Part shown: positions 32,001 to 41,014 of the stretch, one piece after another | How the letters are laid out: each line of letters starts with the position of its first letter | Position numbering within the stretch: the stretch's first letter is position 1 | NCBI GenBank assembly: GCA_015039365.1 | Contig: WION01000059.1 | Span: 62,001-126,000 of the forward strand | Source of the DNA: Amanita rubescens | Lineage: Eukaryota > Basidiomycota > Agaricomycetes > Agaricales > Amanitaceae | Direction of reading: 5' to 3' | DNA: 64,000 nt | Notes under the pieces: generated by a model | Databases searched by the model: none | What the model saw: only the letters and a program-made list of their open reading frames with translations | Told to the model about the DNA's origin: nothing | Made by a program: the position numbers and the translations under genes

Positions 32001-34939
32001 ATAACGATCGACGACATTCGGCGACAGGGTTCTCCCCTTTCATGATTACAACGGGAAGAAATCCATTCAAAGGAACGGAAGGTAAAACGGAAACGACAAA
32101 CCATTCGGCTGCGGAATATATCGAAAAGTTTAAGGAAACATGGAAAACGGTGAAAGCGAACTTCTTGGAACAAGCCGCGGAAAGGATGAAAAGACAACAC
32201 GATAAACACGTCAAACCATCCCAACGATATCAACCAGGAGATCGAGTATATCTAGATGCGTCCAAAATAAAAACAACAAGGACATCGAAAAAACTCGACG
32301 CAAAGTTCCACGGACCCTTTAAAGTAATTTCCGAGGTAGGGAAATCAGCGTATAAACTGGAATTACCACCGACATGGGGGATACATGACGTCTTCCACGA
32401 GTCGAAACTTAAACCAGTTTATGAACCGCAATTCCCGGCGCAGCAAGAAAACGAACCACGGCCGCCACCGGAAATCATTAATGGACGTGAAGAATACGAA
32501 GTAGAAGCGGTAAAAGGGGTAAGAAAAACGAGGCAAGGGAAACGTTTCCTGGTGAAATGGAAAGGGTTACCCGAAGAAGAAAATACCTGGGAACCCGAGG
32601 AACACATGGAAAACGCGAAGAAGGCGATAAAGGAATACTATAAGAAAAACCCTTCAGCGTTACGACAAAACAAACCCCTTCCTCTCCTTCCCCCCTCATC
32701 CCTATCTCCAACCCCCTCTGGACCGCCGACACCGACACCTCCGCACCTCCTCCCCCTCTATGTTCCACATCCGCGCCTTTATGGATGGGATGACAAGGCC
32801 TTCGACGAAGAATATCGACGAAAACTCGAAGGGAACTGGCAACGCTGGAAGAGCGCACGCGAAGAAGCGAATTCGTCGCAAGGACCCACACCAGTTTAAA
32901 GTGACTGATACCTGTAGCAACAAGATCCGATACGAACAGGGAGAGAAAAAGAAAGAAACAACGAGGAATTGGGAGAGGACGCGCCTAGGCAAGATCATGG
33001 GTGACGCCTCAAACGAGGAATCGCGAGATGTCAATAGGGTATTCGGTGAACCCTGGAGACGGACCCCTATGTGGAAAGTCGAAAGGCCTAACCTTAGCAC
33101 TCGATAGTAACCTCCTGTCGGCATTGGACGCAGGTCTGGTAACGGGTAAAGACGAAGGAGCATCAGGAAGAACGTGAGTGCCAATTGTCATACCATCGAA
33201 TTTTTGGATCCCCTCCAGTTCGTCTGGAATCCGAACCTTGAAACGGAGGCTATGTCAAGCCCCTGTTTTACTCCTTGATACGCCGCATGCTTCGTGCATG
33301 TACTGACTCATGTACCCTACGCCCTATGACATCGTATGACTCATACCCTGTACCCAATGACTCATACCCTGTGCCCCAAGTAGTATATAAGTAGCGTATA
33401 TTGTAGTACATACCCTAAGCAACAAGCTAGTCTTTCCTTGGACAGCTCGGAGCTCCTCCCTTCTTAACTTTGCCCTGAACCTCGACGGTTCTTGTATTCG
33501 CCCTCGCTGCTTGACACGGTCAGCAGTAGCTATAGAGTGATTGAGTCTTGTGTTGTGTAGCCTGTCTAAGGCTCGTGACAGTACTCGTTTAGTGTTCTAA
33601 AGTCCGGTTGTGCAACCGGCAAAAGACCGGGACCGGACCGGACCAAATTCGGTTGCAACCGAACTTCAGTTGCCGGTTTTGGCAATTCTGAGATGCAATC
33701 GGTTTCGGTCCGGGTTTTTTGGCCAGAAGTGAAAGACCGGTTGGTAACCGGTTGCAACCGGTCTTTTACGGAAACCGTTGGGAGGTGTGGAGGGGTGGAT
33801 TGGCCAGTGGGGACTCGGATGATGCTGCTAAAATTAGAAATTATTCTAATTTTAGCAGCATCATCCAACTGCCCTTTCATGCATCCACCTATATAACCCT
33901 TTGTACACAACTATTGTGAGGGTTGGAGGGTGGATTCGCCAATGGGGACTTGGATAACATTGCTAAAATTAGAAATGTCCTTGAACAAATTGCTGAGACA
34001 TAACAAATTGCTGAGACATATCAATGACATCACTTTAGTCTAATTTTAGCAACGACATCCAACTGCCCATTTTCGCATCCACCCATTCAACCACTTGTAT
34101 TAATGTAGTAAATGTCAAATCTTGAAAAATTACATATCCAATGTCCGTAACATAGCTTATCTGGTGGTCTAGGATATTATCTATGTATATTTCGAAATTT
34201 TCAGTATTACATAAGCGGTTTGGGGCAAAAACCAGTTGCAACCGGTTGCAAAACCAGCCTGCCCTACTGCAGGACCGGTTTTCACCGGTTTCGGTCCGGT
34301 TGCACCAAAATCCGAAATTTCAAAAACCGGTTGCAGTCCGGTTGCACCAAAAATAGCGCAAAAAACCGGACTGAACCGGACTTTCGAACACTATACTCGT
34401 TTGTTTTCTTTTTGGATTATTCACTACTGGGCGTGCAGGCCTTCAAGCATATCTTCACTTCGCCCAGCTCTGTGGAGAAAGAGAACAAAGCGACGAGATC
34501 CGGCAACGCTCGTATCCACGGCATGACTCGGGTCACAGCGGCTTCCTTAGCCTACGTTGCTACACAGGCGAGTCCAAGTCTGACTGTCCTTGTAGCTTCA
34601 ATCGCTGAACATCCAAGCAGCTTCGTTTTGCCTTGTCATCTACATCCGTCTTCAGCCGGTCTGACACTTCAACCGACTCGGAAAGATTCTACAAGAGCCT
34701 ATGGGACTTTTTGAACGATCCCGATGAGAAGAATGAGGTTACTGATTTGCTGAGCTGGTGGGATTGGTATGTCTTTCGTCAATACATCCAGTGCCAAGTC
34801 TTCTATCTCATCTTTTTGTAGCCAGGTATTCCCCAGCTATGTGAATCGTGAAGGTGGAATAACGAAGCAAAGTGCACTAGTGAAGCTGAAGGAGAAGAGG
34901 GCAAAGTTGAAGCAATTGCAGAACGGGCGAACGTCGTGA
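26018..34939 (+). CDS. DUF6698-like host gene with transposons in one intron
   Basis: I join: ?-26,291; 26,337-26,349 (13-nt microexon); 26,436-26,547; 26,601-26,794; 26,846-26,978; 34,439-34,567; 34,621-34,766; 34,822-34,939. All junctions keep the frame, and introns are 45-86 nt except the sixth segment boundary (26,979-34,438), a 50-nt intron enlarged to 7,460 nt by gypsy-1 and a hAT MITE. The intron after 34,567 starts with GC (GC-AG type). Family-like blocks are WKQEKAVRLSNYFSTRHGI, MGDTLAEQYMR, SDDTKSLKGVVLEWITP, TGALLCPAGLDWDDPE, FDPEDPWDGLFRSELL, FKHIFTSPSSVEKE, ATRSGNARIHGMT, SVFSRSDTSTDSERFY and DLLSWWD, ending with a Lys-rich helix. The family assignment is from memory; its function is not established. 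The first exon is open from 26,018 but I find no in-frame ATG, so the start is unresolved. Confidence 0.8.
26988..27315 (+). repeat. gypsy-1 5' LTR
   Basis: 328 bp. A TATATAAG box at 27,119-27,126 predicts transcription start near 27,150. Three TGACTCA sites (27,039, 27,072 and 27,093) lie upstream of the box. Confidence 0.96.
27318..27329 (+). promoter_or_regulatory. gypsy-1 self-priming site (Tf1-like)
   Basis: The 12 bases agcttgttgctt, two bases downstream of the 5' LTR, are exactly complementary to 27,152-27,163 inside the LTR. The latter lies about 31 bp after the TATA box, so at the predicted 5' end of the RNA. This matches the self-primed mechanism known from Tf1 and related fungal chromoviruses. 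There is no TGG-starting tRNA site. Confidence 0.75.
27474..28811 (+). CDS. gypsy-1 Gag
   Basis: 445 codons. A hydrophobic N-terminus (about residues 1-20) is followed by a Gln/Arg-rich coiled-coil-like region (about 75-120), the retrotransposon Gag core (PPEHYEGEPAEIDSWLRRMN onward, to a FKGWAQLSGFDEIALIDQFKKG-like segment) and a CCHC zinc knuckle, CYNCGKIGHIAKYC, near residue 400. It forms the particle and binds RNA. The stop overlaps the start of pol as ATGA. Confidence 0.96.
   Translation: MALPAALTAIALAGFTYIMRRNRIQVVQPTFDEHGNIIGAMSATAVPTMETIATETGDATVAAAAMGANIANVIEQLRQQNENFQRQLQEQQQEFERQLGRERRAAERADRDADRLRTRPPELKIEPPEHYEGEPAEIDSWLRRMNYYFVQVRLTDDIARVTYAIQRIRKGKGNRASNWANGKIGEIAQNDEERIRFAATYPGRTCTHYQACTEVAAEEATADHPAWERYKFIHKPPFINWNAFAQEAKQYFLTTETRDEAIKKLRELKQGDKTIEEYIIEFKGWAQLSGFDEIALIDQFKKGVKVGVGRRVIELGNPGDGSEPGQLQAWYNRATEIERQFREAEKYYGKREFKVTRTNAQAGPSQPKKETITVKVKDENAMDVDQTPTTRPPPKCYNCGKIGHIAKYCKGKTVIRRQAVGDYFGSMTEEEKTEMKEKLGFVKDQ
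28808..32899 (+). CDS. gypsy-1 Pol with chromodomain
   Basis: 1363 codons. Aspartic protease LIDSGC with catalytic D146; reverse transcriptase with YMDD at 505-508; RNase H (ETDALDFAIAAILSQ, YDKEMLAVMQ, LTDHQNL); integrase with an HHCC zinc domain starting near residue 867, catalytic D937, D997 and E1033 (DD35E) and a GPF/Y-type module; chromodomain at about 1225-1280 (VKWKGLPEEENTWEPEEH), which may direct integration to particular chromatin. A Pro-rich tail of about 90 residues follows. The ATG is at 28,808 and overlaps the gag stop in the ATGA arrangement; pol is in the minus-1 frame, so termination-reinitiation or minus-1 frameshifting is needed. Confidence 0.97.
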   Translation: MKDSPSSLISDRCIYESLVPSEYVSLESIIYEVKQKEGKIRNTSIRDKTSKLRNSSAAWMIRQLWKYPEQGVTQLRTFAHQTFREQIDEELINKINDLEEEEAIWYLRKLREPQWIGASGHREMDIRIILTTLDTEESFDTIALIDSGCMMSAISKQFVEENKINTTKLPRAITATNADGTINVGGKITDMVTIKMRIYDHEETLELAVVNIGKKDVFLGHDWLEHHNPEIEWRKAQIKFSKCPGECYEESWVGEPEDEINQYNPEEDKILAIDIDRPEFIRHVDLPWIKIRAKSNFATDIAGANQIERTWKEIVPEVYCDYKEVFEKQTFDQLPPRRAWDHAIELTPGAKMVDCKIYPLNPEEQKQLDEFLKEQLETGRIKPSKSPMASPFFFVKKKDGKLRPVQDYRKLNEMTIKNRYPLPLISELIDKLSEAKYFSKMDVRWGYNNIRIKEGDEWKAAFRTNRGLFEPLVMFFGLTNSPATFQTMMNDIFREEIAEGWVVIYMDDILVFSKDKEEHQGQVKRILEKLRQHQLSLKAEKCYFEQEEIEFLGLIISNKGIRMDPNKVKAIAEWPTPTTKRELQQFLGFVNFYRRFIKGFAKIAKALTKLTGKIEWLWMELQQEAFEGLKKEIASERVLIIPKPGRPFRMETDALDFAIAAILSQLDDDGIWKPVAFISKALNDAERNYEVYDKEMLAVMQGFYDWAHYLKGTETVTEVLTDHQNLTYFRKPQNLNRRQARWIMDLQEYNFVIKHRSGKTNTKADILSRRAGHPKGENDNEGIILLKEDIFGKVEIRIDDESYEWLSIRQEIRNTHRRYFDKQVTKGIKEKDPNFKYNTLDQCCEWKGRIYVPAKPEIRERVISSNHDVKTAGHPGVAKTLELMTRGFWWPNMKRDIETYIKACHQCQINKPDRQPRAAPLQPNEIPSEPWAVISVDLIGPLVPSKGKDMILVIVDRFSKKAYFIPCNTTITSQGVANLYREHIFKEQGLPKKVISDRGTQFVSGFMKGLYQTLGIEANPSTAYHPQTDGQTERVNQELEEYLRMYVNEKQDDWTDWLPIAQFCHNDRRHSATGFSPFMITTGRNPFKGTEGKTETTNHSAAEYIEKFKETWKTVKANFLEQAAERMKRQHDKHVKPSQRYQPGDRVYLDASKIKTTRTSKKLDAKFHGPFKVISEVGKSAYKLELPPTWGIHDVFHESKLKPVYEPQFPAQQENEPRPPPEIINGREEYEVEAVKGVRKTRQGKRFLVKWKGLPEEENTWEPEEHMENAKKAIKEYYKKNPSALRQNKPLPLLPPSSLSPTPSGPPTPTPPHLLPLYVPHPRLYGWDDKAFDEEYRRKLEGNWQRWKSAREEANSSQGPTPV
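32900..33252 (+). other. gypsy-1 3' untranslated region
   Basis: 353 bp between pol and the 3' LTR. I see no separate gene. The purine-rich gaaacggagg just before the LTR (33,240-33,249) is a candidate polypurine tract. Confidence 0.6.
33253..33580 (+). repeat. gypsy-1 3' LTR
   Basis: 328 bp, same as the 5' LTR in my reading; followed directly by the target duplication gtact. Confidence 0.96.
33590..34393. mobile_element. hAT MITE, 804 bp
   Basis: Terminal inverted repeats TAGTGTTCTAAAGTCCGGTT (left) and TAGTGTTCGAAAGTCCGGTT (right, reversed) differ at one base, and the element is flanked by a perfect 8-bp duplication, tactcgtt (33,582-33,589 and 34,394-34,401). An 8-bp duplication and TAG-G ends are diagnostic of hAT. 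Subterminal AACCGG/CCGGTT repeats fill both ends, and the centre has two partly related blocks (from about 33,780 and 33,920) with gctaaaattagaaat. No transposase frame. Its left target duplication overlaps that of gypsy-1. Confidence 0.93.
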
Positions 34940-35234
34940 TACCCTAGTAAGCTAATTTATGCCAAGAGAGAACTCGAGAACCCCCAGCCTCTTGTTCTGT
35001 AAATATTCAGGAGATGCACGATAGCCTGAATGGTCACATTGCGCTGCATCAAACCATACTAGCTCAATCTTGTTCCATCCACCGTCCGTTTTTTTCTTTT
35101 ACCAGAATCTCCCTCCACCCAGCAATACTGAGTGCTACTGTACTGTCTAATATAATGACTCTTTTGCGATTTGTGCTGCGTACAGGTTGCGAGCATCATC
35201 CTGGTCCCCGCAAGTATGCAGTATCAGAGATAGC

Positions 35235-35527
35235 ATAAAGAGAGTGTAAAGAGAGTGTAAAGAGAGCGTAAAGAGAGCATAAAGAGAGCATAAAGAGAGC
35301 ATAAAGAGAGCATAAAGAGAGCATAAAGAGAGCATAAAGAGAGCATAAAGAGAGCATAAAGAGAGCATAAAGAGAGCATAAAGAGAGCATAAAGAGAGCG
35401 TAAAGAGAGCATAAAGAGAGCATAAAGAGAGCATAAAGAGAGCATAAAGAGAGCATAAAGAGAGCATAAAGAGAGCATAAAGAGAGCATAAAGAGAGCGT
35501 AAAGAGAGCGTAAAGAGAGCGTAAAGA
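35235..35527. repeat. 11-bp minisatellite, about 26 copies
   Basis: Unit ataaagagagc, very uniform, with gtaaagagag(c/t) variants at both ends of the array. Because 11 is not a multiple of three, the open frames across it are an artefact of the repeat lacking stop codons. Confidence 0.96.
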
Positions 35528-35699
35528 ATGTCATGTATGCATCAATTTTCTGCTTATTTCTATCAGACTGACTACGCTACTCGCAACTGGGCCTAGCCCA
35601 TCTGCACTCAATTTGTTCGGTAAGTTTATTACTCCCATCTCGTATATAAACTAACGTATCGGAATACTTGTTGCGTTACTCGATACGAACAAGATCAGA

Positions 35700-35990
35700 G
35701 CAGGGTGGTCAAGAAACGTAGCTCATAGGTACGCGAGCCTTGGCGTGTACTTCTCTATATTCCAACCAATGACATGCAGACAGAAGGCAAACACGATGGT
35801 CAATAATAGATCATAGGTATGCGAGCCTTGGCGTATACTTCTCCATATCCTGGCCAACGACATGCAAACAGAAGACACGTAATGATTGTTATTGATAATC
35901 ATGAATGGATCTGAAGATGAGAGCAGGGTGGCCAATAAACGTAGATAATAGGTAATACTTCTCTATATTCTGACGCCGGTAGAAGGCATG
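35700..35990. repeat. Cluster of partly duplicated segments
   Basis: gcgagccttggcgt(g/a)tacttct occurs at about 35,733 and 35,820, and a shortened relative at about 35,948; gagcagggtgg(t/c)caa occurs at about 35,698 and 35,920. Tandem copies of roughly 87-130 bp, diverged. Confidence 0.65.
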
Positions 35991-37244
35991 TAATAACTAG
36001 CATGTACACAGCAGCGACGAAGATATATATGGATGCGCGGGGATCGAAAGAATCATCAAGTGGAACCGAATTGACACGAGATCGGATAGGTGGCGTAGGA
36101 GAACTGCATCTTGGCTGCCGTGCTCTAGCTAGGTTACTGATCATAGATGTTGACAGGAAAGGATCTGAAGATGCGGATGGGTTGGTCAATAAATGTGGAT
36201 CGCAGGATCAGCATGCTGAAAAATGTCATAAGTACTTTACTGCGGCCTTTGGTATTGACGTCTTGATGCAAACAAATCCGCAGCGAGATTGCATGATGGC
36301 AGCACTGAAGTAGGACTAATATCACAAGGGATGAACCCGGTAAGTGGAAATGCTCAAAGAACAATCATCAATGTGTTCATATGGGTTCACATGTCCGTAA
36401 TGAATCTATGCCCAACATAGAGACGAACAAGCAAAAGAATCAGCGGGTTCCATTCAATAAATCAATAAAACCATTGTGTGTACGTTGATACGCAGCGAGC
36501 GCACTCAACCACAAACCAAACCCAACAAACACCTGAAGTGCAGTGGCACCCTCTTAGTGCAGGGAACCGAAGGTAAAAGAAGGGATCGAAGAGGATTGAA
36601 CGACGGTCGAAGTTCGCTTTTGTTTTGCGAGTCCAGGAGACTTCTCAGACGCCTCGTAAAGTAGTATTTGATCGAATAAGCAGTAGAGGATGAGTGTGGC
36701 AAGGAGGGGAACCTAAGATAATCGAAATCGCAGCTAAATGAAGAAACTTGAACTTCTAGAACGCAGTGAATCGCAGAAAGGACTAAAAACCGCAGTAAGA
36801 CGCAATCGCAGGACTCAAAGGACGCAACTCTGGACGCAGTGAACTCGATACTAGCTTCAAATTTCGACTCTGAGGGAAAAGGGGGAATGGAAAATCTATT
36901 TCTCTGTCTATCTAAGACAGAATATATATGTTAGTTATTTTTAGTTAGGCTAAAGTAAAAGGGAACGGAATAGGTAGCTAAGTAAGCGTCGTGCCGACGA
37001 GCACGCGCCGATATTCTATATAGGGAAGGGACTTTGTGAGTGTAAAGTAAAAGAAATCGAAAAGAAACGAAATAAAAGGAAATCTATGCGACGACCGCGG
37101 CGCTGACGTTGAGCTCCGAGAAGTGGACTTGAGGATAGCCTAGGATAACGATGGACACTTGACGATACTTGCGCGCTGAGCGGAAAACGAGACGACGCTG
37201 AAATACGGGGGAAATGAACCTCTGCGAAGGTGACCGAACTTCTT

Positions 37245-37958
37245 TTAGGCTCGGATGTATTCGTTCTGGAGTCTTTCTACCTCTGGATGATTAAGTAAAT
37301 CGCGCGGGATGTCGACAACATGCCAGGTAGTCAGGCAAGGGTAGATACAGGGTGCCGGAACGAGCTGGGGGAATATGTCTCCTTTTCTGGTCATGAGGAG
37401 GTAATGGGTGTGGCATCGGTCGATAATGATATAAGGGCCGCCGTGATCGATCTCCAGTCCTCGTCCTGCGATATGTGGCCTATGGATAACCCTATGAACT
37501 AGCTGTCCGCGCCCTAGGTGGATGGTACTCTGGTTGCCTTGCTCAAGACCGAAATACTCAACGCGATTGATAAGGTCGAGCTCGAATCCGTTTCTTCGCC
37601 GATCCTCCGCGCTCTGCTCCGGCTCTTCCATCCATCTCCTATGCCTTATCTCGTCGCCGGTACTTGGGGTGACTGTAGCGTGGAACTCTCCTCCTACTAG
37701 CGGGGATGCCGAAAGCCGTCTAGATTGGCCGAATATAGCTCCTAGCGAATGATACCAGTCGCCGCGCCTTCTGTTAAACGAGGGGTACATGCTCCCATAG
37801 GGATACGCTGGCTCTTGCAAGCTTTGTATCGGCACGTCGTCTCCTTCTCGGAAAAGGGGGTACTCGGGCGGAGGCGTCGAAAGCTGCTCGATAAGAGGCC
37901 GCGCTCTATCGCTGTTCTCCTGGATCGCGTCGTTAGCTGAGAGTGCTGGGGAACTCAT
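37245..37958 (-). CDS. Hypothetical protein, about 237 aa
   Basis: Open frame with a likely start at 37,958 (MSSPALSANDAIQ); an upstream in-frame ATG at 37,991 is also possible. The N-terminal 120 residues look disordered (Pro/Ser/Arg-rich), while the C-terminal half (from about VHRVIHRPHIAGRGLEIDHG to the end) has regular beta-like hydrophobic spacing. I do not recognise a domain. The adjacent upstream frame (38,320-37,991) is basic and might be a 5' exon. No surrounding element structure was found. Confidence 0.4.
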   Translation of the reverse strand: MSSPALSANDAIQENSDRARPLIEQLSTPPPEYPLFREGDDVPIQSLQEPAYPYGSMYPSFNRRRGDWYHSLGAIFGQSRRLSASPLVGGEFHATVTPSTGDEIRHRRWMEEPEQSAEDRRRNGFELDLINRVEYFGLEQGNQSTIHLGRGQLVHRVIHRPHIAGRGLEIDHGGPYIIIDRCHTHYLLMTRKGDIFPQLVPAPCIYPCLTTWHVVDIPRDLLNHPEVERLQNEYIRA

Positions 37959-38329
37959 CTGGGAAGAAGGGGAAAGCGTCAAGAGCGACACTATTCAATC
38001 CGAGTCCTCTTTTTCCATGCCGCGTGATTCCGAGGTCGCCGAGGATGATCGCTGATGCGCCTTTTGATGCTCCTTGCCGATCCTGCCTCGGATGAGTCAT
38101 GGTCCGCAACTCCACGTGATCCAAATGCTCCGACACGCCTAAGGCTTAGGGCTTGAACATAATCGAACCTGTCGCCCTTCTTTTGAGTTCGATCTTCCTT
38201 TCCTGCTTCGGTCCGCTTCTGCAATCGTCCTATCGCTTCGGTAGGTCTTCTATTATGCGCGTTTTCTCCGTCCAGCCGCTCCTCTAGTCCATCAACGTTG
38301 TGGGGGTTGGCTTTCAGCACGAGATGTGA

Positions 38330-41014
38330 CGTGCCTTATTCGAACCAATTTCAGATGACTTCCTCTTCAGATACACCCATTCGTTTCGGAGTGTACTTGA
38401 CAAACAACTAAGCAAACGAGGGTAGTGTGCGCTGTCATTTACCGTAGGTGAAGTTAATCCGAATAAATATCAAAGATATAAATGCTCATACCTAGAATGT
38501 AATCGTGGGAGGTATTATGCTTTGAGATGCCTTACTCCTTCTGGCCGGGCCTTTATGCCTCATAGTTGCAATCAGACGGACGTAGAAGAAAACCCCATAA
38601 AGAATGTGATCCAACGTGTTAGTGGGGAGCGGTTGAGGCGGCGATGATTGTGCATATACATAGAAAAGCAACTAACTTCAGTGGCGAATATCGCGGCGAG
38701 TTTAGAAGGCGTGGAGAACGGCTCGTGGATTTCCACGTGCTGCGGAAGGATACACGGTTTATAAGGTGGTTACCAGTTGCATTGCCATGTGTATAAAGTG
38801 AGGTCTCGTTGCGCGTGAAAGAACAAGCTGACTGTTTGACAAGAACTCCGTTCACAGTGAGGTGTGGTTTGAAGCAGCATACTTGCGGCACTCACTCTGA
38901 CGTCAGGGGCAAACGTGATCCGTTGGCAAGACGGATCAAATTGGTGGCGACGAGGATTGATCTGAAGACAACGTTATCGTAAGTCGTCGTTGTGTCCAGA
39001 GCATTTGGAGGGCAATGAACAGTGGATTAGTGATTAGCGGGACGACACGAAGAGAAGATTCTACATTATCTTCGACATACAAAGGCAATACAAGTGATTG
39101 ATATATATTTGCATTTTGCTATCAGTGATGGTTCGTTGCGTTGCCTTTGTTAGAAATATCCTAAATGCCCCCAAAATATAGTTGCCCAAAGCTCCCATAT
39201 GATCTCTCACTCTCCGGTGCGTACGTTCCTCCAAAGGCCCAAAATATAGGTTACCAAGATCTCCAGTGCTCCCACCCGTTGCGTTCGTTCGTGCCTCTCA
39301 CAGGATGCCGAAAAACATGAATTCATTATCTCCAGCCTATTCTTGTGCAGAGGACTCAACGATAGCAGCCCCCATAGTTGCTTGCGAGTCGCGGTAGACT
39401 TGAGGGAAAACATGATCCGTTGGATCAATTTGGTGGCAACGGCATTTCGTAAGTCGTCGTTGTATGTCAAGAACATTTGACGTCGAATGAATAGTGAATT
39501 ATACAAAAATGGTATTGGTGTACGATACGAGTAGTTTCCCGCGGGGAAACAGAAATCTAGATTTGCTTTGACATTTGCAAGCGATACAAGCGATGCATAC
39601 ACATGTACATATTGCCTATTGAAGGTTCGTTATGTTTTCTTTGTCATGAATGTCCTTAATGCAGCTGCCCCAAAATTCCACAAGCACCGCATTACATCTT
39701 CCGCACATACGTCCCTCTAAATGCCCAAAATATATATGATCAAGATCTCCAGTGCTCCCCGCCATTCCTTCGTTGTTGCCTCTCACAAGATCCCAAAAAA
39801 CCTGAAATTCGCCATGTCCAGCGGTATCCACGGCACGGCTATCCATCCTCCTGCTTTCCTTCTCAGATTCGAAATATGTGTAGCGAGAATTCATCATGAA
39901 ATTCTCTCATCGTGAATTACGCCATCCTGGATACCACGGACAATCCAGTGGTTTTCCTCGTCCGATCCCGAGGTGTGTAGTGTGCCCCTCCTCGATGCAT
40001 TAGCCACTGACCGACCGGTGCATTAATCCAAGCTCACCTGATCAACCAATCGATATTCATTCCGTTTCCACCGAATGCTTCAGCTATGCGGTCCGCAAGC
40101 TGTATCTCCGCAGCACGAATACCAGAGATTACATACCGTCTTTGTTGACCTGATAGCGCCGGGGTATCAATGAAAAGGTGACGTGTGGCCATAGCGGTGT
40201 TGAATAAGTGTGTGTGTGGAGGACGATAATGCCAGGGGGTTGGAGGACCAGAGGGGAAACGAAGCAAGGAATCTGGGAATTAGATGCGCCCTCCTGGCGC
40301 ATCAATGCTGCTTCGCGGAGCTGTTGGCATGGGAAATAGAAGATGTTGAATAATGCGCTTGGTGCCATTCTCGGCCTGCCATGGTTGACGATTTCGTTGG
40401 GCATTATATTGCCGGCAAACGACCATAACCACTACATCCTTACCAAAAAGAAATGACGCGACACGTTGTATGTGACCGATCGCGTATGTTATTTCTATTT
40501 TTAACTTTAACTACAAATAGCTCATAGACCTGTTTCTCTCAGATGTCCCGCTCTCTCTATACCAAACATTCCTTTGCCACTTCCAGCGAGGCCACGTATC
40601 TCCGATCACCTTCACTTGCCGCGAAGTTCTTTTCGAGGTCGTTCTCACCGCCCTCGTCTCCTGCTCCTTCACATCAGTCGGATACCGAAATCAAGGGGAG
40701 TTCATATGACGGCGCATGTTCGACGAGTGAAATGAGAGGTTGCGAATGAGGCGGTGAAGGTGGTGACTCTGCGTGAGTTGCACGAGAGACGATTCTCGAT
40801 TTTATCCAAGCTGGATTTTTTCCTGGCATGAAATTCGATGGAACTTGGGGAGGATTTCGAGTGCGAGGATCCTGGGCAAGTCGACTCGGCTAGCGTTAGA
40901 GACTGCGGTTGTGCTACGGAGTTTGCTGAAGAAACCCATTCGGATCTCGGGACTTGCTCGTATTGGAACGCCTGACGGAAGTACTATGTCTTTCATGGAA
41001 GATTAGAGCCGGTG
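38330..41014. other. Intergenic region with a direct duplication and weak ORFs
   Basis: The main structure is the roughly 490-bp duplication at 38,909-39,830. Minus-strand frames at 39,207-39,602 and 39,616-39,897 lie within the two duplicated copies and share short blocks because of it, so their coding status is doubtful. Frames at 40,034-40,404 (minus) and 40,543-40,989 (plus; includes NEAVKVVTLRELHERRFSIL in a frame that changes near 40,748) may be parts of spliced genes that I cannot resolve. Confidence 0.35.
38909..39830. repeat. Direct duplication with a period of about 490 bp
   Basis: Blocks shared in order: catgatccgttgg/cgtgatccgttgg, cgtaagtcgtcgttgt, aagatctccagtgctccc (about 39,255 and 39,741) and gtgcctctcacaggat/ttgcctctcacaagat. 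The copies are diverged. Confidence 0.75.

Larger units (their letters stand above)
26988..33580 (+). mobile_element. Complete Ty3 chromovirus (gypsy-1)
   Basis: Two 328-bp LTRs (26,988-27,315 and 33,253-33,580), TG...CA, which I could not distinguish, with the 5-bp target duplication gtact at 26,983-26,987 and 33,581-33,585. Internal order is self-priming site, Gag, Pol (protease, RT, RNase H, integrase, chromodomain), then a tail of about 350 bp. Both main ORFs are intact and the coding strand is strikingly A-rich, unlike the neighbouring host exons. The insertion is 9 nt inside an intron of the DUF6698-like gene and in the same orientation. This copy is potentially active. Confidence 0.97.
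34940..37244. other. Repeat-rich intergenic region, no supported gene
   Basis: Contains the 11-bp minisatellite (35,235-35,527) and a cluster of duplicated segments (35,700-35,990). Remaining frames are short and unmotivated. 36,740-36,850 repeats the motif CGCAGT several times. Confidence 0.5.

Noticed and set aside
32760..33107. Plus-strand frame overlapping the end of gypsy-1 Pol
   Set aside because: Lies mostly over the Pol tail in another frame and has no motif; likely a by-product of the A-rich composition.
35147..35534. Minus-strand frames with a repeated Leu/Cys/Ser/Tyr-rich pattern
   Set aside because: They are translations of the 11-bp minisatellite in all three frames; the unit contains no stop codon on that strand.
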